A stretch of 64,000 bases of DNA from Saccharopolyspora erythraea (GTDB lineage Bacteria > Actinomycetota > Actinomycetes > Mycobacteriales > Pseudonocardiaceae): positions 2,232,001-2,296,000 of the forward strand of contig NZ_CP054839.1 of NCBI RefSeq assembly GCF_018141105.1, given 5' to 3'. A program made the position numbers and the translations under genes. Below, piece after piece: positions 40,099 to 48,626 of this stretch (positions within the stretch are counted from its first letter, which is position 1; each line of letters begins with the position of its first letter). The notes beneath the pieces were generated by a model. It worked only from the letters and a program-made list of their open reading frames with translations, searched no databases and had not been told where the DNA came from.

Positions 40099-41523
40099 TC
40101 ACACGTCGAAGTACAGCGCGAACTCGTGCGGGTGCGGACGCAGGCGGATCGGGTCGATCTCGTTCTCCCGCTTGAGGTTGATCCAGGTCTCGATCAGGTC
40201 CTCGGTGAACACGCCACCCTCGAGCAGGTAGTCGTGGTCGGTCTCCAGCCGGTCGATGACCTTGGACAGGCTGTCCGGCACCTGCGGGACGTTCTTGGCC
40301 TCCTCGGGCGGCAGCTCGTAGAGGTCCTTGTCGATCGGCTCGGCCGGCTCCATCTTGTTCTTGATGCCGTCCAGACCGGCCATCAGCATCGCGGCGAACG
40401 CCAGGTACGGGTTGCCCGACGGGTCCGGGCAGCGGAACTCGACGCGCTTGGCCTTCGGGTTCGAGCCGGTGATCGGGATCCGCATGCAGGCGGAGCGGTT
40501 GCGCTGCGAGTAGACCAGGTTCACCGGGGCCTCGAAGCCCGGCACCAGGCGGTGGTAGGAGTTCACCGTCGGGTTGGTGAAGGCCAGCAGGCTCGGCGCG
40601 TGGTGCAGGATGCCGCCGATGTAGTAGCGCGCGGTGTCCGAGAGGCCCGCGTAGCCGGATTCGTCGTGGAACAGCGGGTTGCCGTCCTGCCACAGCGACT
40701 GGTGGGCGTGCATGCCTGAACCGTTGTCGCCCAGCAGCGGCTTCGGCATGAACGTCGCGGTCTTGCCGTTCTGCCACGCGGTGTTCTTGATGATGTACTT
40801 GAACAGCTGGAGATCGTCAGCCGCGTGCAGCATCGTGTTGAACTTGTAGTTGATCTCGGCCTGGCCGCCGGTGCCGACCTCGTGGTGGGCGCGCTCGACG
40901 GTGAAGCCGGAGGCGATCAGCTGCTGGACCATCTGGTCGCGCAGGTCCGCGAAGTGGTCGTAGGGCGAGACCGGGAAGTAGCCGCCCTTCATCCGGGTCT
41001 TGTAGCCCCGGTTGCCGCCTTCCTCGTCGCGGCCGGTGTTCCACCAGCCCTCGATCGAGTCGACCTCGGCGAAGGACTTGTTGGCGGCCTCACCGAACTT
41101 GACCGAGTCGAAGATGTAGAACTCGGCCTCGGCGCCGAAGAAGGCGGTGTCGGCGATGCCCGACTCGGCCAGGTACTGCTCGGCCTTGCGCGCGATGTTG
41201 CGCGGGTCCCGGCTGTAGGGCTCCAACGTGAACGGGTCGTGCACGAAGAAGTTGAGGATCAGCGTCTTCTCGGCGCGGAACGGGTCGATCCTGGCGGTGT
41301 AGGGGTCGGGGAGCAGCAGCATGTCCGACTCGTGGATCGACTGGAACCCCCGGACCGACGAGCCGTCGAAGGCGAGCCCCTCGGTGAAGGCGTCCTGGTC
41401 GAAAGACGCGGCGGGCACCGTGAAGTGCTGCATGACGCCCGGCAGGTCGCAGAACCGGACATCGACGAACTTCACGTCCTCTTCGGAGATGAAGCGCAGG
41501 ACCTCGTCTGGATTCTTGAACAC
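40099..41523 (-). CDS. glnA: Glutamine synthetase type I
   Basis: A 474-residue enzyme. I start it at the GTG at 41523 (reading [12 protein letters not shown]), because AAGGAG lies about 10 bases upstream and this is the usual GlnA start; a GTG at 41541 would add six residues containing that RBS. Landmarks: [13 protein letters not shown], the metal glutamates in AEAEFYIFD and [11 protein letters not shown], and [10 protein letters not shown]. The tyrosine in [11 protein letters not shown] (about Tyr402) is the adenylylation site for GlnE. This is the main ammonia-assimilating enzyme. A four-site GlnR operator lies upstream. Confidence 0.97.
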   Translation of the reverse strand: MFKNPDEVLRFISEEDVKFVDVRFCDLPGVMQHFTVPAASFDQDAFTEGLAFDGSSVRGFQSIHESDMLLLPDPYTARIDPFRAEKTLILNFFVHDPFTLEPYSRDPRNIARKAEQYLAESGIADTAFFGAEAEFYIFDSVKFGEAANKSFAEVDSIEGWWNTGRDEEGGNRGYKTRMKGGYFPVSPYDHFADLRDQMVQQLIASGFTVERAHHEVGTGGQAEINYKFNTMLHAADDLQLFKYIIKNTAWQNGKTATFMPKPLLGDNGSGMHAHQSLWQDGNPLFHDESGYAGLSDTARYYIGGILHHAPSLLAFTNPTVNSYHRLVPGFEAPVNLVYSQRNRSACMRIPITGSNPKAKRVEFRCPDPSGNPYLAFAAMLMAGLDGIKNKMEPAEPIDKDLYELPPEEAKNVPQVPDSLSKVIDRLETDHDYLLEGGVFTEDLIETWINLKRENEIDPIRLRPHPHEFALYFDV

Positions 41524-41605
41524 CCTCGGTGGCTCCTTCACGCACTCGTACAGCTCACCGACGAGGAGCTGCCCGCCGGCTCGACTGCGACGGTATGTCA
41601 GCGTT

Positions 41606-41643
41606 GTTGCCCGGTCGTCACCCTTGTGTTTCGCGGGCGTTAA
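41606..41643 (-). promoter_or_regulatory. GlnR-type operator upstream of glnA
   Basis: Read on the minus strand: TTAAC-n6-GAAAC-n6-GTGAC-n6-GCAAC. This is the a-b-a-b arrangement with exact 6-bp spacers known for Streptomyces GlnR boxes (gTnAc-n6-GaAAc, twice); the middle two sites are perfect. It ends 83 bases before the glnA start. GlnR would activate or repress glnA with nitrogen supply. Confidence 0.8.
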
Positions 41644-41721
41644 CGAGCGCCCGAACGGGTGGTTCCGGTGCCCGGGTCGGGGCCACCGGCGCCCACCGCG
41701 TCAGGCCGTACCCTTGATGAC

Positions 41722-42180
41722 GTGGGTAGATTGACCGGTTCGTGGTTGGACGGCGCGCAGGCCTCCGGCAACAACGATAACGACGACCGACCCCGGTGGC
41801 GCGGTGAGCGGCTGGGAATTCCGCGGAGCGGATCAGGGTCGGTGTCCGGGCCCGGCAGGCGGCTCGCGGCCTTCCTGGTCGACATCGCGCTCGCGTCGCT
41901 GGTGTCCTGGGCTTTCACGGCGCCGGCACCGCCGGGCAACTGGAGCCTGCTCGCCTGGTTCGTCATCACGGTCGTACCGGTGACCCTCTTCGGCGCGACC
42001 CCCGGCATGGTCCTGCTGCGGATCTGGGTCGCGCGCCTGGACGGCGGCGCGATGGTCGGCCCGTGGCGCGCGGTGGTCCGGGCGGCGCTGACGTTCCTGC
42101 TCATCCCGGCGGCCATCTGGAACTTCGACGGCCGCGCCTGGCACGACCGCCTCACCGGCACCATCGTCCTCAACCGCTGA
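41722..42180 (+). CDS. RDD-family membrane protein
   Basis: A 152-residue protein; the GTG start at 41722 lies 7 bases after TACCCT (41709-41714). After a polar, Asn/Asp-rich N-terminus comes the RDD signature GRRLAAFLVDIALASLVSW, which holds the Arg-Asp pair in the first membrane helix. Two more hydrophobic stretches follow (WSLLAWFVITVVPVTLFG and AALTFLLIPAAIW) and the conserved WHDRLTGTIV end. It corresponds in place to Rv2219A. Function unknown; RDD proteins are often linked to transport or to membrane stress. Confidence 0.82.
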   Translation: MGRLTGSWLDGAQASGNNDNDDRPRWRGERLGIPRSGSGSVSGPGRRLAAFLVDIALASLVSWAFTAPAPPGNWSLLAWFVITVVPVTLFGATPGMVLLRIWVARLDGGAMVGPWRAVVRAALTFLLIPAAIWNFDGRAWHDRLTGTIVLNR

Positions 42181-42192
42181 CCCTGGCAACAC

Positions 42193-42226
42193 GAAGGCGC
42201 CCCGCCGGATCCGGCGGGGCGCCTTC
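42193..42226. terminator. Terminator between RDD gene and DUF4191 gene
   Basis: A perfect 34-base palindrome: arm GAAGGCGCCCCGCCGGA at 42193-42209 followed at once by its complement. It lies between convergent genes. Confidence 0.85.
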
Positions 42227-42239
42227 CTGGTCTCAGTCG

Positions 42240-42971
42240 CTACTTCGACGAGCGGCGCATCGCCCGCTGGACGTTTCGCATCTTGGCGCCCTGCGGCATG
42301 GGGCCCTTGGGCATCGCGTTGCCCCGGCTGGCCAGCGCCGCGAGCCGGTTCTCCAGGGCGTCGATCTGGCCGGCGTTGATGTTGCGCGGAAGCTTCATCA
42401 TGTGCGTCTGGAGCTTGCGCAGCGGCACCTGGCCTTCCTCGGTGCCCACCACGACCTCGTAGATCGGGGTGTCGCCGACCAGCCGGGCGATCCGCTTCTT
42501 CTCCTGCTGCAGGAGCGGCTTGAGCCTGCTCGGCGCGCCCTCGCCGACCAGCACGATGCCGGGCTTGCCGATGACGCGGTGCACGGCGTCGAGCTGCGTG
42601 GTGCCCGCGACGGCCTGCGACAGATTCCACTTGCCGCGCAGGTTCTCCAGCGCCCACCCGGCGGCACCGGGCTGGCCGTCGGCCTTGCGGTAGACGTTGG
42701 ACTGCACCCGGCGGCCGAAGACGATCGTCGCGGCGAGCAGGCCCAGGGCCAGGCCCACGGGCAGGAACACCCACTGCAGGCCCCAGATGAGGCCGAGCAG
42801 GAACACCACGACGGAGACGCCGAGGAACGCCCCGATCATCAGCGGCAGGAGGAGCTTGTCCTCCCGGCGCTGCATCTTGAACGCCTCGAAGATCTGCTTG
42901 ACGCGGCCCCGGGATGCCTTGCGCCGCTGCTTGGCCGCCTCTTTCTTGGCGGCCTTGTCCTGCTTGGCCAT
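42240..42971 (-). CDS. DUF4191 membrane protein
   Basis: A 243-residue protein from the ATG at 42971 (MAKQDKAAKKEAAKQRR), a very basic Lys/Ala-rich start. Two hydrophobic helices at about residues 43-62 and 66-86 form a hairpin. The rest is a cytosolic domain containing GWALENLRGKW and HRVIGKPGIVLVGEG. This is the DUF4191 family (Rv2219 in M. tuberculosis), always near lipA and glnA. Function unknown. It is about 100 bp downstream of lipA on the same strand, so it is probably co-transcribed with it. Confidence 0.88.
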   Translation of the reverse strand: MAKQDKAAKKEAAKQRRKASRGRVKQIFEAFKMQRREDKLLLPLMIGAFLGVSVVVFLLGLIWGLQWVFLPVGLALGLLAATIVFGRRVQSNVYRKADGQPGAAGWALENLRGKWNLSQAVAGTTQLDAVHRVIGKPGIVLVGEGAPSRLKPLLQQEKKRIARLVGDTPIYEVVVGTEEGQVPLRKLQTHMMKLPRNINAGQIDALENRLAALASRGNAMPKGPMPQGAKMRNVQRAMRRSSK

Positions 42972-43072
42972 GGCTCTCAGGATACGGCGGCGGGTCCGGG
43001 CCGTGCAGCTACGGTCGCCGCAGCCTCCCGGGGGCAGGGTCGTGACCGCTTCGGTCACGGCCCCGTCGCTGG

Positions 43073-44074
43073 TCAGCGGGACAGCAGGCTGCTGGCTTCC
43101 TGCGCGGCGGTACCGGCCTTGGCCAGGTGCGCGAGGTTGTCCGGCAGCGGCATGCCGCGGTGCTCGGTGGCCTTGGCGTACAGGCGCCCGGCGCGGTAGC
43201 TGGAGCGCACGAGCGGCCCGGCCATCACACCGGGGAAGCCGAGCTCCTCGGCGGTGCGGGTGTGCTCGACGAACTCCTCCGGCTTGACCCAGCGCTCCAC
43301 GGGGTGGTGGCGGGGGCTGGGGCGCAGGTACTGGGTGATGGTGATGATGTCGGTGCCCGCCTCGCGCAGGTCGCGCAGCGCGTCGGTGACCTCCTCGGGC
43401 GTCTCGCCCATGCCCAGGATGAGGTTGGACTTGGTCACCAGGCCGTCCTCGCGGGCCCGGGTGATGACCTCCAGCGACCGCTCGTAGCGAAACGCCGGAC
43501 GGATCCGCTTGAAGATCCGCGGCACGGTCTCGACGTTGTGGGCCAGCACCTCCGGCCGGGAGCCGAAGACCTCGGCGAGCTGGCCGGGGTCGGCGTTGAA
43601 GTCCGGGATCAGCAGCTCGACGCCGATGCCGGGGTTGAGCTGGTGGATCTGGCGCACCGTCTCGGCGTACAGCCAGGCGCCGCCGTCCTCGAGGTCGTCG
43701 CGCGCGACACCGGTGACCGTGGAGTAGCGCAGCCCCATCGCCTGCACCGACTCGGCGACCCGGCGCGGCTCCTCCACGTCGAGCTCGGCGGGCTTGCCGG
43801 TGTCGATCTGGCAGAAGTCGCAGCGGCGGGTGCACTGGTCACCCCCGATGAGGAAGGTGGCCTCGCGGTCCTCCCAGCACTCGAAGATGTTCGGACAGCC
43901 CGCCTCCTCGCAGACGGTGTGCAGTCCCTCCCGCTTCACCAGGCCCTTGAGCTCCTGGTACTCGGGTCCCATCCGAGCGCGGGTCTTGATCCACGATGGC
44001 TTCTTCTCGATAGGCGTCTGGCTGTTGCGCACCTCAAGACGCAACAGCTTCCGCCCCTCCGGCGCCGCAGTCAC
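43073..44074 (-). CDS. lipA: Lipoyl synthase
   Basis: A 333-residue radical-SAM enzyme. The auxiliary cluster cysteines are in [13 protein letters not shown] and the SAM cluster motif is CTRRCDFC (CxxxCxxC); the C-terminal RSSYRAG supplies the conserved Arg-Ser-Ser. It inserts two sulfurs into protein-bound octanoyl groups made by LipB, giving lipoyl-E2 proteins such as the one at 53665. The GTG start has no strong RBS. Confidence 0.97.
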   Translation of the reverse strand: MTAAPEGRKLLRLEVRNSQTPIEKKPSWIKTRARMGPEYQELKGLVKREGLHTVCEEAGCPNIFECWEDREATFLIGGDQCTRRCDFCQIDTGKPAELDVEEPRRVAESVQAMGLRYSTVTGVARDDLEDGGAWLYAETVRQIHQLNPGIGVELLIPDFNADPGQLAEVFGSRPEVLAHNVETVPRIFKRIRPAFRYERSLEVITRAREDGLVTKSNLILGMGETPEEVTDALRDLREAGTDIITITQYLRPSPRHHPVERWVKPEEFVEHTRTAEELGFPGVMAGPLVRSSYRAGRLYAKATEHRGMPLPDNLAHLAKAGTAAQEASSLLSR

Positions 44075-44140
44075 GCTGACAGGCTACGCCTCCGCGCGGA
44101 GGGCGCCGGAAGCGTGAGAACGGTCACCACCTGGACCGGG

Positions 44141-45076
44141 TCAGCTCGGGTCGGGTTCCACGCCGGTCAGCTCGGAGGTGGCGTTCCACAGCCGCCGGGC
44201 GGTGTGCTCGTCGCGGGCCGCGCGGGTCGTCTTCGCCGGCGCGGGGTGGCCGCGGACCTCGCGGAACCCGTCGGGGCCGTAGTACTCGCCGCCGCGCACG
44301 CCCGGCGCGGTGGCGGCGTGCAGCTGCGGCAGGATGCCCTGCTCCACCGGCTGGGTGATCAGCGAGCTGCCGAGCGCGACGGCCTTGGTGACCAGCGGCG
44401 GCGCCGAGCGCAGCCGCGCGGAGTTCTGGGGCAGCTCGGTCCGGCTCATGCCCGGGTGCGCGGCGACGCTGACGACGTCCATGCCGTGGTGGCGCAGCCG
44501 GCGGTCCAGCTCCAGGGCGAACATCAGGTTGGCGAGCTTGGCCTGGCCGTAGGCGCGGATGGGGGAGTAGCGGCGGCGGGTGTGGTCGAGGTCGTCGACG
44601 TCGACGGTGCCGAAGGTGTGGGCGAGGCTGGAGACGGTCACGACGCGGGCGCCCGCGCGCTGGCGCAGCGCGGGCATCAGGAGCCAGGTGAGCGCGGCGT
44701 GGCCGAGGTGGTTGGTGCCGATCTGCAGCTCGAAGCCGTCGTGGGTCGAGCGCCTGGGCGTGGCCATGACGCCCGCGTTGTTCATCAGCACGTCCAGGGC
44801 GTCGCCGGTGCGGTCGCGGACGTCGGCGGCGGCCTTGCGGACCGAGGCGAGGTCGGCGAGGTCGAGCTCGACCAGCTTCGGTTCGGTCTCGGCGACGGCG
44901 GCGACCTGGGCGAGCGCGGTGCGGCCGCGCTCGGGGCTGCGGCAGGCGAGCAGCACCTTCGCGCCACTGGCGGCCAGTGCGCGGGCGCTGTGCAGGCCCA
45001 GCCCCGAGTTGGCGCCGGTGATGAGCGCGGTGCGCCCGGACTGGTCCGGGATGTCGGCGGTGGTCCACTTGGCCAT
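44141..45076 (-). CDS. Short-chain dehydrogenase (protochlorophyllide reductase-like SDR)
   Basis: A 311-residue SDR with TGANSGLG at the N-terminal loop, NNAGVMA, GTNHLGH, a catalytic serine in VTVSSLAH and YGQAKLAN as the Y-x-x-x-K motif. It is paralogous in style to the SDR at 12556. Substrate unknown. It is located 66 bp upstream of lipA on the same strand, yet is not part of the conserved lipoate block in relatives. Confidence 0.85.
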   Translation of the reverse strand: MAKWTTADIPDQSGRTALITGANSGLGLHSARALAASGAKVLLACRSPERGRTALAQVAAVAETEPKLVELDLADLASVRKAAADVRDRTGDALDVLMNNAGVMATPRRSTHDGFELQIGTNHLGHAALTWLLMPALRQRAGARVVTVSSLAHTFGTVDVDDLDHTRRRYSPIRAYGQAKLANLMFALELDRRLRHHGMDVVSVAAHPGMSRTELPQNSARLRSAPPLVTKAVALGSSLITQPVEQGILPQLHAATAPGVRGGEYYGPDGFREVRGHPAPAKTTRAARDEHTARRLWNATSELTGVEPDPS

Positions 45077-45158
45077 GGGCCATCCTTACCCGGACCGGGT
45101 GAATGGTGAAAGGGGTTAACCGAAATCGCGGGTGTGTCCGGGCGCATACTGCACCGCC

Positions 45159-45995
45159 GTGTCGGATTCGTGGTCGGTCCGGGTGCGGTGGCTGCCGTGG
45201 CGGCGGCTGGCGCGGCTGGGCATCGCCGGTGGCCGGTGGCCGAGGATGGTCGAGGGGCCGCTGTCGGTGCTCGCCCGGACGTTGTGGTTCGCGCTGTTCC
45301 TCCCCCTTCTGCTGGCTTGTCTCCTCGAACTGCTGGTGCTGTGGGTGCTGTTGCCGTTCGTGCTGGTGGGTCGCGTCCTGGGGCTGGGGTCGTGGTGGGT
45401 CGACCTGCGCAACCACGGATGCCGGGCGGGCACCTTCCGGGTGGCCGGCGCGCGTTCGGCGCGGAGCCTGCGCGGGGCGCTCACGGCGCACCTGCGGCGT
45501 GGGGGCGAACCGGGCGATGAAGGCGCCGCCAGGCTGGTCGCGGCCGAAGGCGCGGAGTTCGCACCCGTCGAGATCAGCACGCGGGACTGGGAACTGGTAC
45601 TGCGACGGCTGAGCCCGCATGCGCGGCGGCGCTGGTTCCTGTGGCGGCGACGGCTGTCGATCGCCGACTCCCTCGACGTGCTGCCCGGCTGGCTCGGTGA
45701 CGACCCGATCTCGGCGATCATCGCCATCCCGTTCGTGCTGCTGTTCGTGCTGTGCCTTGGCGGCGCGGTGCTGGAGCTGGTGGTCCAGATCGCGATCCTG
45801 CCCGTCGTCGTGCTGTTGCGGTTGGTGCGCGCGTTGTCGTGGCCGATCGAGGTCGTGCACCGCGGCAAGGCCGGGACGCGGCAGCAGGTCCACGGCTTCC
45901 TGCCGTCGGTGCGGGCGCGGCGGGAGCTGGCGGCGGGTCTGCGGCTCAGCCGACCGCGGCCGGCACCTCTTCGGCAGCTCGCGCCGCTGCGGTGA
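45159..45995 (+). CDS. Hypothetical polytopic membrane protein
   Basis: A 278-residue protein from the GTG at 45159, which lies 8 bases after CATACT (45145-45150), a possible leaderless start. Hydrophobic segments lie at about residues 38-68 and 185-230, with a cytosolic-looking domain between them (ARLVAAEGAEFAPVEIS, RWFLWRRRLSIADSLDVLPGW). The C-terminus is basic. I recognise no family. Its last 50 bases overlap the 3' end of the convergent DapA-family gene. Confidence 0.6.
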   Translation: MSDSWSVRVRWLPWRRLARLGIAGGRWPRMVEGPLSVLARTLWFALFLPLLLACLLELLVLWVLLPFVLVGRVLGLGSWWVDLRNHGCRAGTFRVAGARSARSLRGALTAHLRRGGEPGDEGAARLVAAEGAEFAPVEISTRDWELVLRRLSPHARRRWFLWRRRLSIADSLDVLPGWLGDDPISAIIAIPFVLLFVLCLGGAVLELVVQIAILPVVVLLRLVRALSWPIEVVHRGKAGTRQQVHGFLPSVRARRELAAGLRLSRPRPAPLRQLAPLR

Positions 45996-46830
45996 CGGCC
46001 GCCGCGCCGGCGGGTAGCAGCGGGAGCCGGACGTCGGGAGTCGGGATGCGCCCGTGCGCGTGCAGGACGCCCTTGAGCACGGTCGGGTTCGGTTCGGCGA
46101 ACAGCGCCCTGGCCAACGGGGCGAGGGAGTTGCCCAGCGAGCGGGCGCGGTGGACGTCACCGCAGCGCCATGCCGCGGCCAGCTCGACGAAAGCCGCGGT
46201 GTGCAGGTGGGCCGAGGCGAGGATGCCGCCGTGGGCGCCGAGCGCGAGCAGAGCGGGGGCGAACGCGTCGTCGCCGGCCAGCACCGCCAGACCGGGCGGG
46301 GTGTCGCCGAGCAGGTCGACGGTGTTCTGGTCGACGCACCCAGCGGACTGCTTGACCCCCACGACACCGGGTAGCGCGCCCAGCTCGCGCAGGCACTCCG
46401 CGCTCAGCGGCCGCGCCGTTCGGTACGGGATGTTGTAGACGACCAGCGGCACCGCGCTGACCTGCGACAGGTGCCGGAAGTGGGCGACCACGCCCGCCTC
46501 GGACGGGCGGGTGAAGTACGGGACCGTGACCAGCGCGGCATCGGCGTCGAGCGCGCGAAGCGCCTCGCCGGTGCGCCGCGTGTCGTTGGTGCCTGTGCCG
46601 ACGACCAGCGTGGCGCCCCGTTCCCGGCACGCGCGGGCGCAGACCGCCACGACACGCGCGCGTTCGGACTCGTCGAGCGTCGCGGGCTCGCCGGTCGTGC
46701 CCAGCGCCACCACACCGGCCGCCCCCGCTTCCAGCACCGAGTGCGCGAGCGCCTCGACCGCGTCGTAGGCGACGTCTCCGCCGGTGGTGAAGGGTGTGAC
46801 CAGGGGTACGTAGATGCCTGCCAGCTCCAT
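45946..46830 (-). CDS. DapA-family (dihydrodipicolinate synthase/N-acetylneuraminate lyase) enzyme
   Basis: A 294-residue TIM-barrel lyase. The Schiff-base residue is Lys160 in VGVKQSAG, with GTTGEPATL at the pyruvate site and Tyr in YNIPYRT. It could make hydroxy-tetrahydrodipicolinate, but DapA is normally near dapB. Here the gene stands alone, divergent from a LysR regulator, which suggests a paralogous aldolase or lyase under substrate control. The 3' end overlaps the membrane-protein gene by 50 bp. Confidence 0.85.
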   Translation of the reverse strand: MELAGIYVPLVTPFTTGGDVAYDAVEALAHSVLEAGAAGVVALGTTGEPATLDESERARVVAVCARACRERGATLVVGTGTNDTRRTGEALRALDADAALVTVPYFTRPSEAGVVAHFRHLSQVSAVPLVVYNIPYRTARPLSAECLRELGALPGVVGVKQSAGCVDQNTVDLLGDTPPGLAVLAGDDAFAPALLALGAHGGILASAHLHTAAFVELAAAWRCGDVHRARSLGNSLAPLARALFAEPNPTVLKGVLHAHGRIPTPDVRLPLLPAGAAAVTAAARAAEEVPAAVG

Positions 46831-46892
46831 GCCACTGACACTCGCGCACGGCGCTGTGCGGGTCCAGTTCGCATTCGTGCACAGATCATTAA

Positions 46893-46933
46893 GCTGAGCC
46901 GACGCTCGGGTCACTAGGCTGAGCCGATGCTCG
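46893..46933. repeat. Tandem 16-bp direct repeat at the LysR promoter
   Basis: GCTGAGCCGACGCTCG (46893-46908) and GCTGAGCCGATGCTCG (46918-46933) differ at one base and lie 25 bp apart. The second copy covers the end of the -10 box (TAGGCT 46915-46920) and the ATG at 46927. The spacing of about 2.4 turns could suit autoregulation, or this may be a local duplication. Confidence 0.6.
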
Positions 46934-47808
46934 ATGTGCGGCGCCTGCGCCTGCTGCGCGAACTCGCTCACCGCGGCACCATCGCGGCGGTCGCCGACGC
47001 GCTGTCCTTCTCCCCGTCGGCGGTGTCCCAGCAGCTCAGCATCCTGGAGCGGGAGGCGGGCGTCGCGCTGCTGGAGCGCTCCGGGCGCCGGGTCGAACTC
47101 ACCCAGAGCGGACGCGACCTGGTGGTGCACGCCGAGTCCGTGCTGGAGGTGCTGGAACGGGCCGCGGCCGACCTGGCCGGGGCGCGCGACGGGCTGGCCG
47201 GGCCGCTGCGGATCGGCACCTTCCCCTCGGCGGCCCGGATGCTGGCCGCGGGGCTGGCCGTCCTGGCCCGCGACCACCCGCGGCTGGAACCGATGGTCGA
47301 CCAGATCGACCCTGCCGAGGTCGCGGGCGCGCTGCGCGGCTCCGAGCTCGACGTGGCCCTGGTGCACGACTACGACTTCGTGCCGCCCGAGCCCACACCG
47401 GGCCTGGACGGCGAACCGCTGCTGGAGGAGTGCCTGCACCTGGCGGCTCCGAGCGATTGGCGCGGCGCCGACGCCGACGACGCGATCGCCCGCTGGCGCG
47501 ACGCGCCGTGGATCACCGCCCCGCCCGGCATGCTCTGCCACCGGATGGCGGTTCGGGCCTGCCAGTCCGCCGGGTTCGCGCCCCGGATCCGCCACCACAT
47601 CGACGACTTCGCCGCGGTGCTCGGCTTCGTGGCGATGGAGCAGGGCGTGGCGATCGTCCCGCAGCTCGCGGCGGTCGACCCGCCGCCGGGAGTCGCGCTC
47701 ACCGAGCTGCCGATGCACCGCAGGACGCGGATCAGCTACCGGCGGGGTGCCGACCGGCATCCCGCGGTGTCGGCGTTCATGCGGGCTATGCGGTCGGTGG
47801 TCAGCTGA
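46927..47808 (+). CDS. LysR-family transcriptional regulator
   Basis: A 293-residue regulator. The N-terminal winged HTH (residues 1-60: LLRELAHRGTIAAVADALSFSPSAVSQQLS, key SPSAVSQQ recognition helix) is followed by a linker helix and a periplasmic-binding-like effector domain. It is transcribed divergently from the DapA-family gene with a 96-bp gap, the classical LysR layout, so that gene is its likely target. Translation is probably leaderless (6 bases after TAGGCT). Confidence 0.92.
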   Translation: MLDVRRLRLLRELAHRGTIAAVADALSFSPSAVSQQLSILEREAGVALLERSGRRVELTQSGRDLVVHAESVLEVLERAAADLAGARDGLAGPLRIGTFPSAARMLAAGLAVLARDHPRLEPMVDQIDPAEVAGALRGSELDVALVHDYDFVPPEPTPGLDGEPLLEECLHLAAPSDWRGADADDAIARWRDAPWITAPPGMLCHRMAVRACQSAGFAPRIRHHIDDFAAVLGFVAMEQGVAIVPQLAAVDPPPGVALTELPMHRRTRISYRRGADRHPAVSAFMRAMRSVVS

Positions 47809-47990
47809 TCTCGTGCGGGGCGGTGGTGGACGTACTCGGCGGGCTCGTCCGGGTGCCGGATGGTGAAGCCCTCGCCGGACGGCACCCGGAACGGCGCCTG
47901 GACGAACTCGGCGCCCTGCTCGGGGAACTTCCGCTCGTACGGCCGGTTTCGGCGACCAACGGGGCTGCGGCTCCACGGGGTGACGCGGCC
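47736..47990 (-). pseudogene. Possible orphan coding fragment, no start codon found
   Basis: On the minus strand a frame reads NRPYERKFPEQGAEFVQAPF then RVPSGEGFTIRHPDEPAEYVHHRPA, with every codon ending in G or C from about 47947 down to 47823. That is the codon signature of a real gene here, yet there is no ATG, GTG or RBS upstream. The frame runs into the 3' end of the LysR gene before a TAG at 47736. It looks like the remnant of a lost gene, or a C-terminal piece detached by a frameshift. Family unknown. Confidence 0.35.
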
Positions 47991-48003
47991 GCCGGTCGGC
48001 GTT

Positions 48004-48513
48004 TCAGCTGCTCGGGATGAGCTTGCGCAGCCGCAGCGCGCAGGTGCTGCGCTCGGGGGACTTCGGCGTTCCGCGCATCAGGCTCAGGAACGCGCCACCG
48101 ACGCGGGAGATCTCCTCGGCCGGCTCGGAGTGCTCGGCGAGACCGGAGGCCAGGGCGAGCATCCGCTGTTCTCGCTCCAGAGCCGGGCGCAGCGCCGGGT
48201 CGCCGGCGTGGCGGTCCAGCACCGCGCGCAGGTCCGGGTTCCCGTCCGCGGTGCGGCGCCAGGCGGCGGTCACCGCCTGGACGCGGTCCACGCGCGGGTC
48301 CGCGTCGGCGTCGGCCAGCGCGATCCCGATCCGGCCGGTGAGCAGCTGCGTCCACTTGTAGTGCAGCGCGCGGAGCAGCTCCCCGGTGCTGGTGAAGACC
48401 TCGCTCGCCTGCGGCACGGCCTCGGGGGTGAGTTCCTCGGAGGGGTGGGCGGTGGCGTGGTCGAGAACCGCCTGGATCGCGCTCTGCCGCCGGTAGAAGT
48501 CGTGCCAACTCAT
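48004..48513 (-). CDS. Hypothetical protein divergent from TetR regulator
   Basis: A 169-residue, mainly helical soluble protein (MSWHDFYRRQSAIQAVLDHA at the start). It shares a 113-bp divergent promoter region with the TetR gene at 48627, including three operator copies, so it is the likely regulated target. I see no catalytic motif; the N-terminal helices with HYKWTQLLTGRI could bind a small ligand. Confidence 0.7.
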   Translation of the reverse strand: MSWHDFYRRQSAIQAVLDHATAHPSEELTPEAVPQASEVFTSTGELLRALHYKWTQLLTGRIGIALADADADPRVDRVQAVTAAWRRTADGNPDLRAVLDRHAGDPALRPALEREQRMLALASGLAEHSEPAEEISRVGGAFLSLMRGTPKSPERSTCALRLRKLIPSS

Positions 48514-48538
48514 GGTGCGTCCTCCGGGTGGCCTCGTG

Positions 48539-48611
48539 GCGTACCTCTGGTGTGCGACATACCGGGAGTATGTGCCTTCGAAGCTACCACGCGGACGTAC
48601 CGTCGGTATGT
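48539..48611. promoter_or_regulatory. Three TetR-type operators in the divergent promoter
   Basis: Three 17-bp palindromes share the form ACATACC-nnn-GGTATGT: 48539-48555 (GCGTACC-TCT-GGTGTGC), 48557-48573 (ACATACC-GGG-AGTATGT) and 48595-48611 (ACGTACC-GTC-GGTATGT). The third ends 2 bases before the -10 TATGGT (48614-48619), so bound regulator would block its own gene. The first two lie just upstream of the minus-strand gene start. Confidence 0.8.
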
Positions 48612-48626
48612 CTTATGGTTGTGAGT

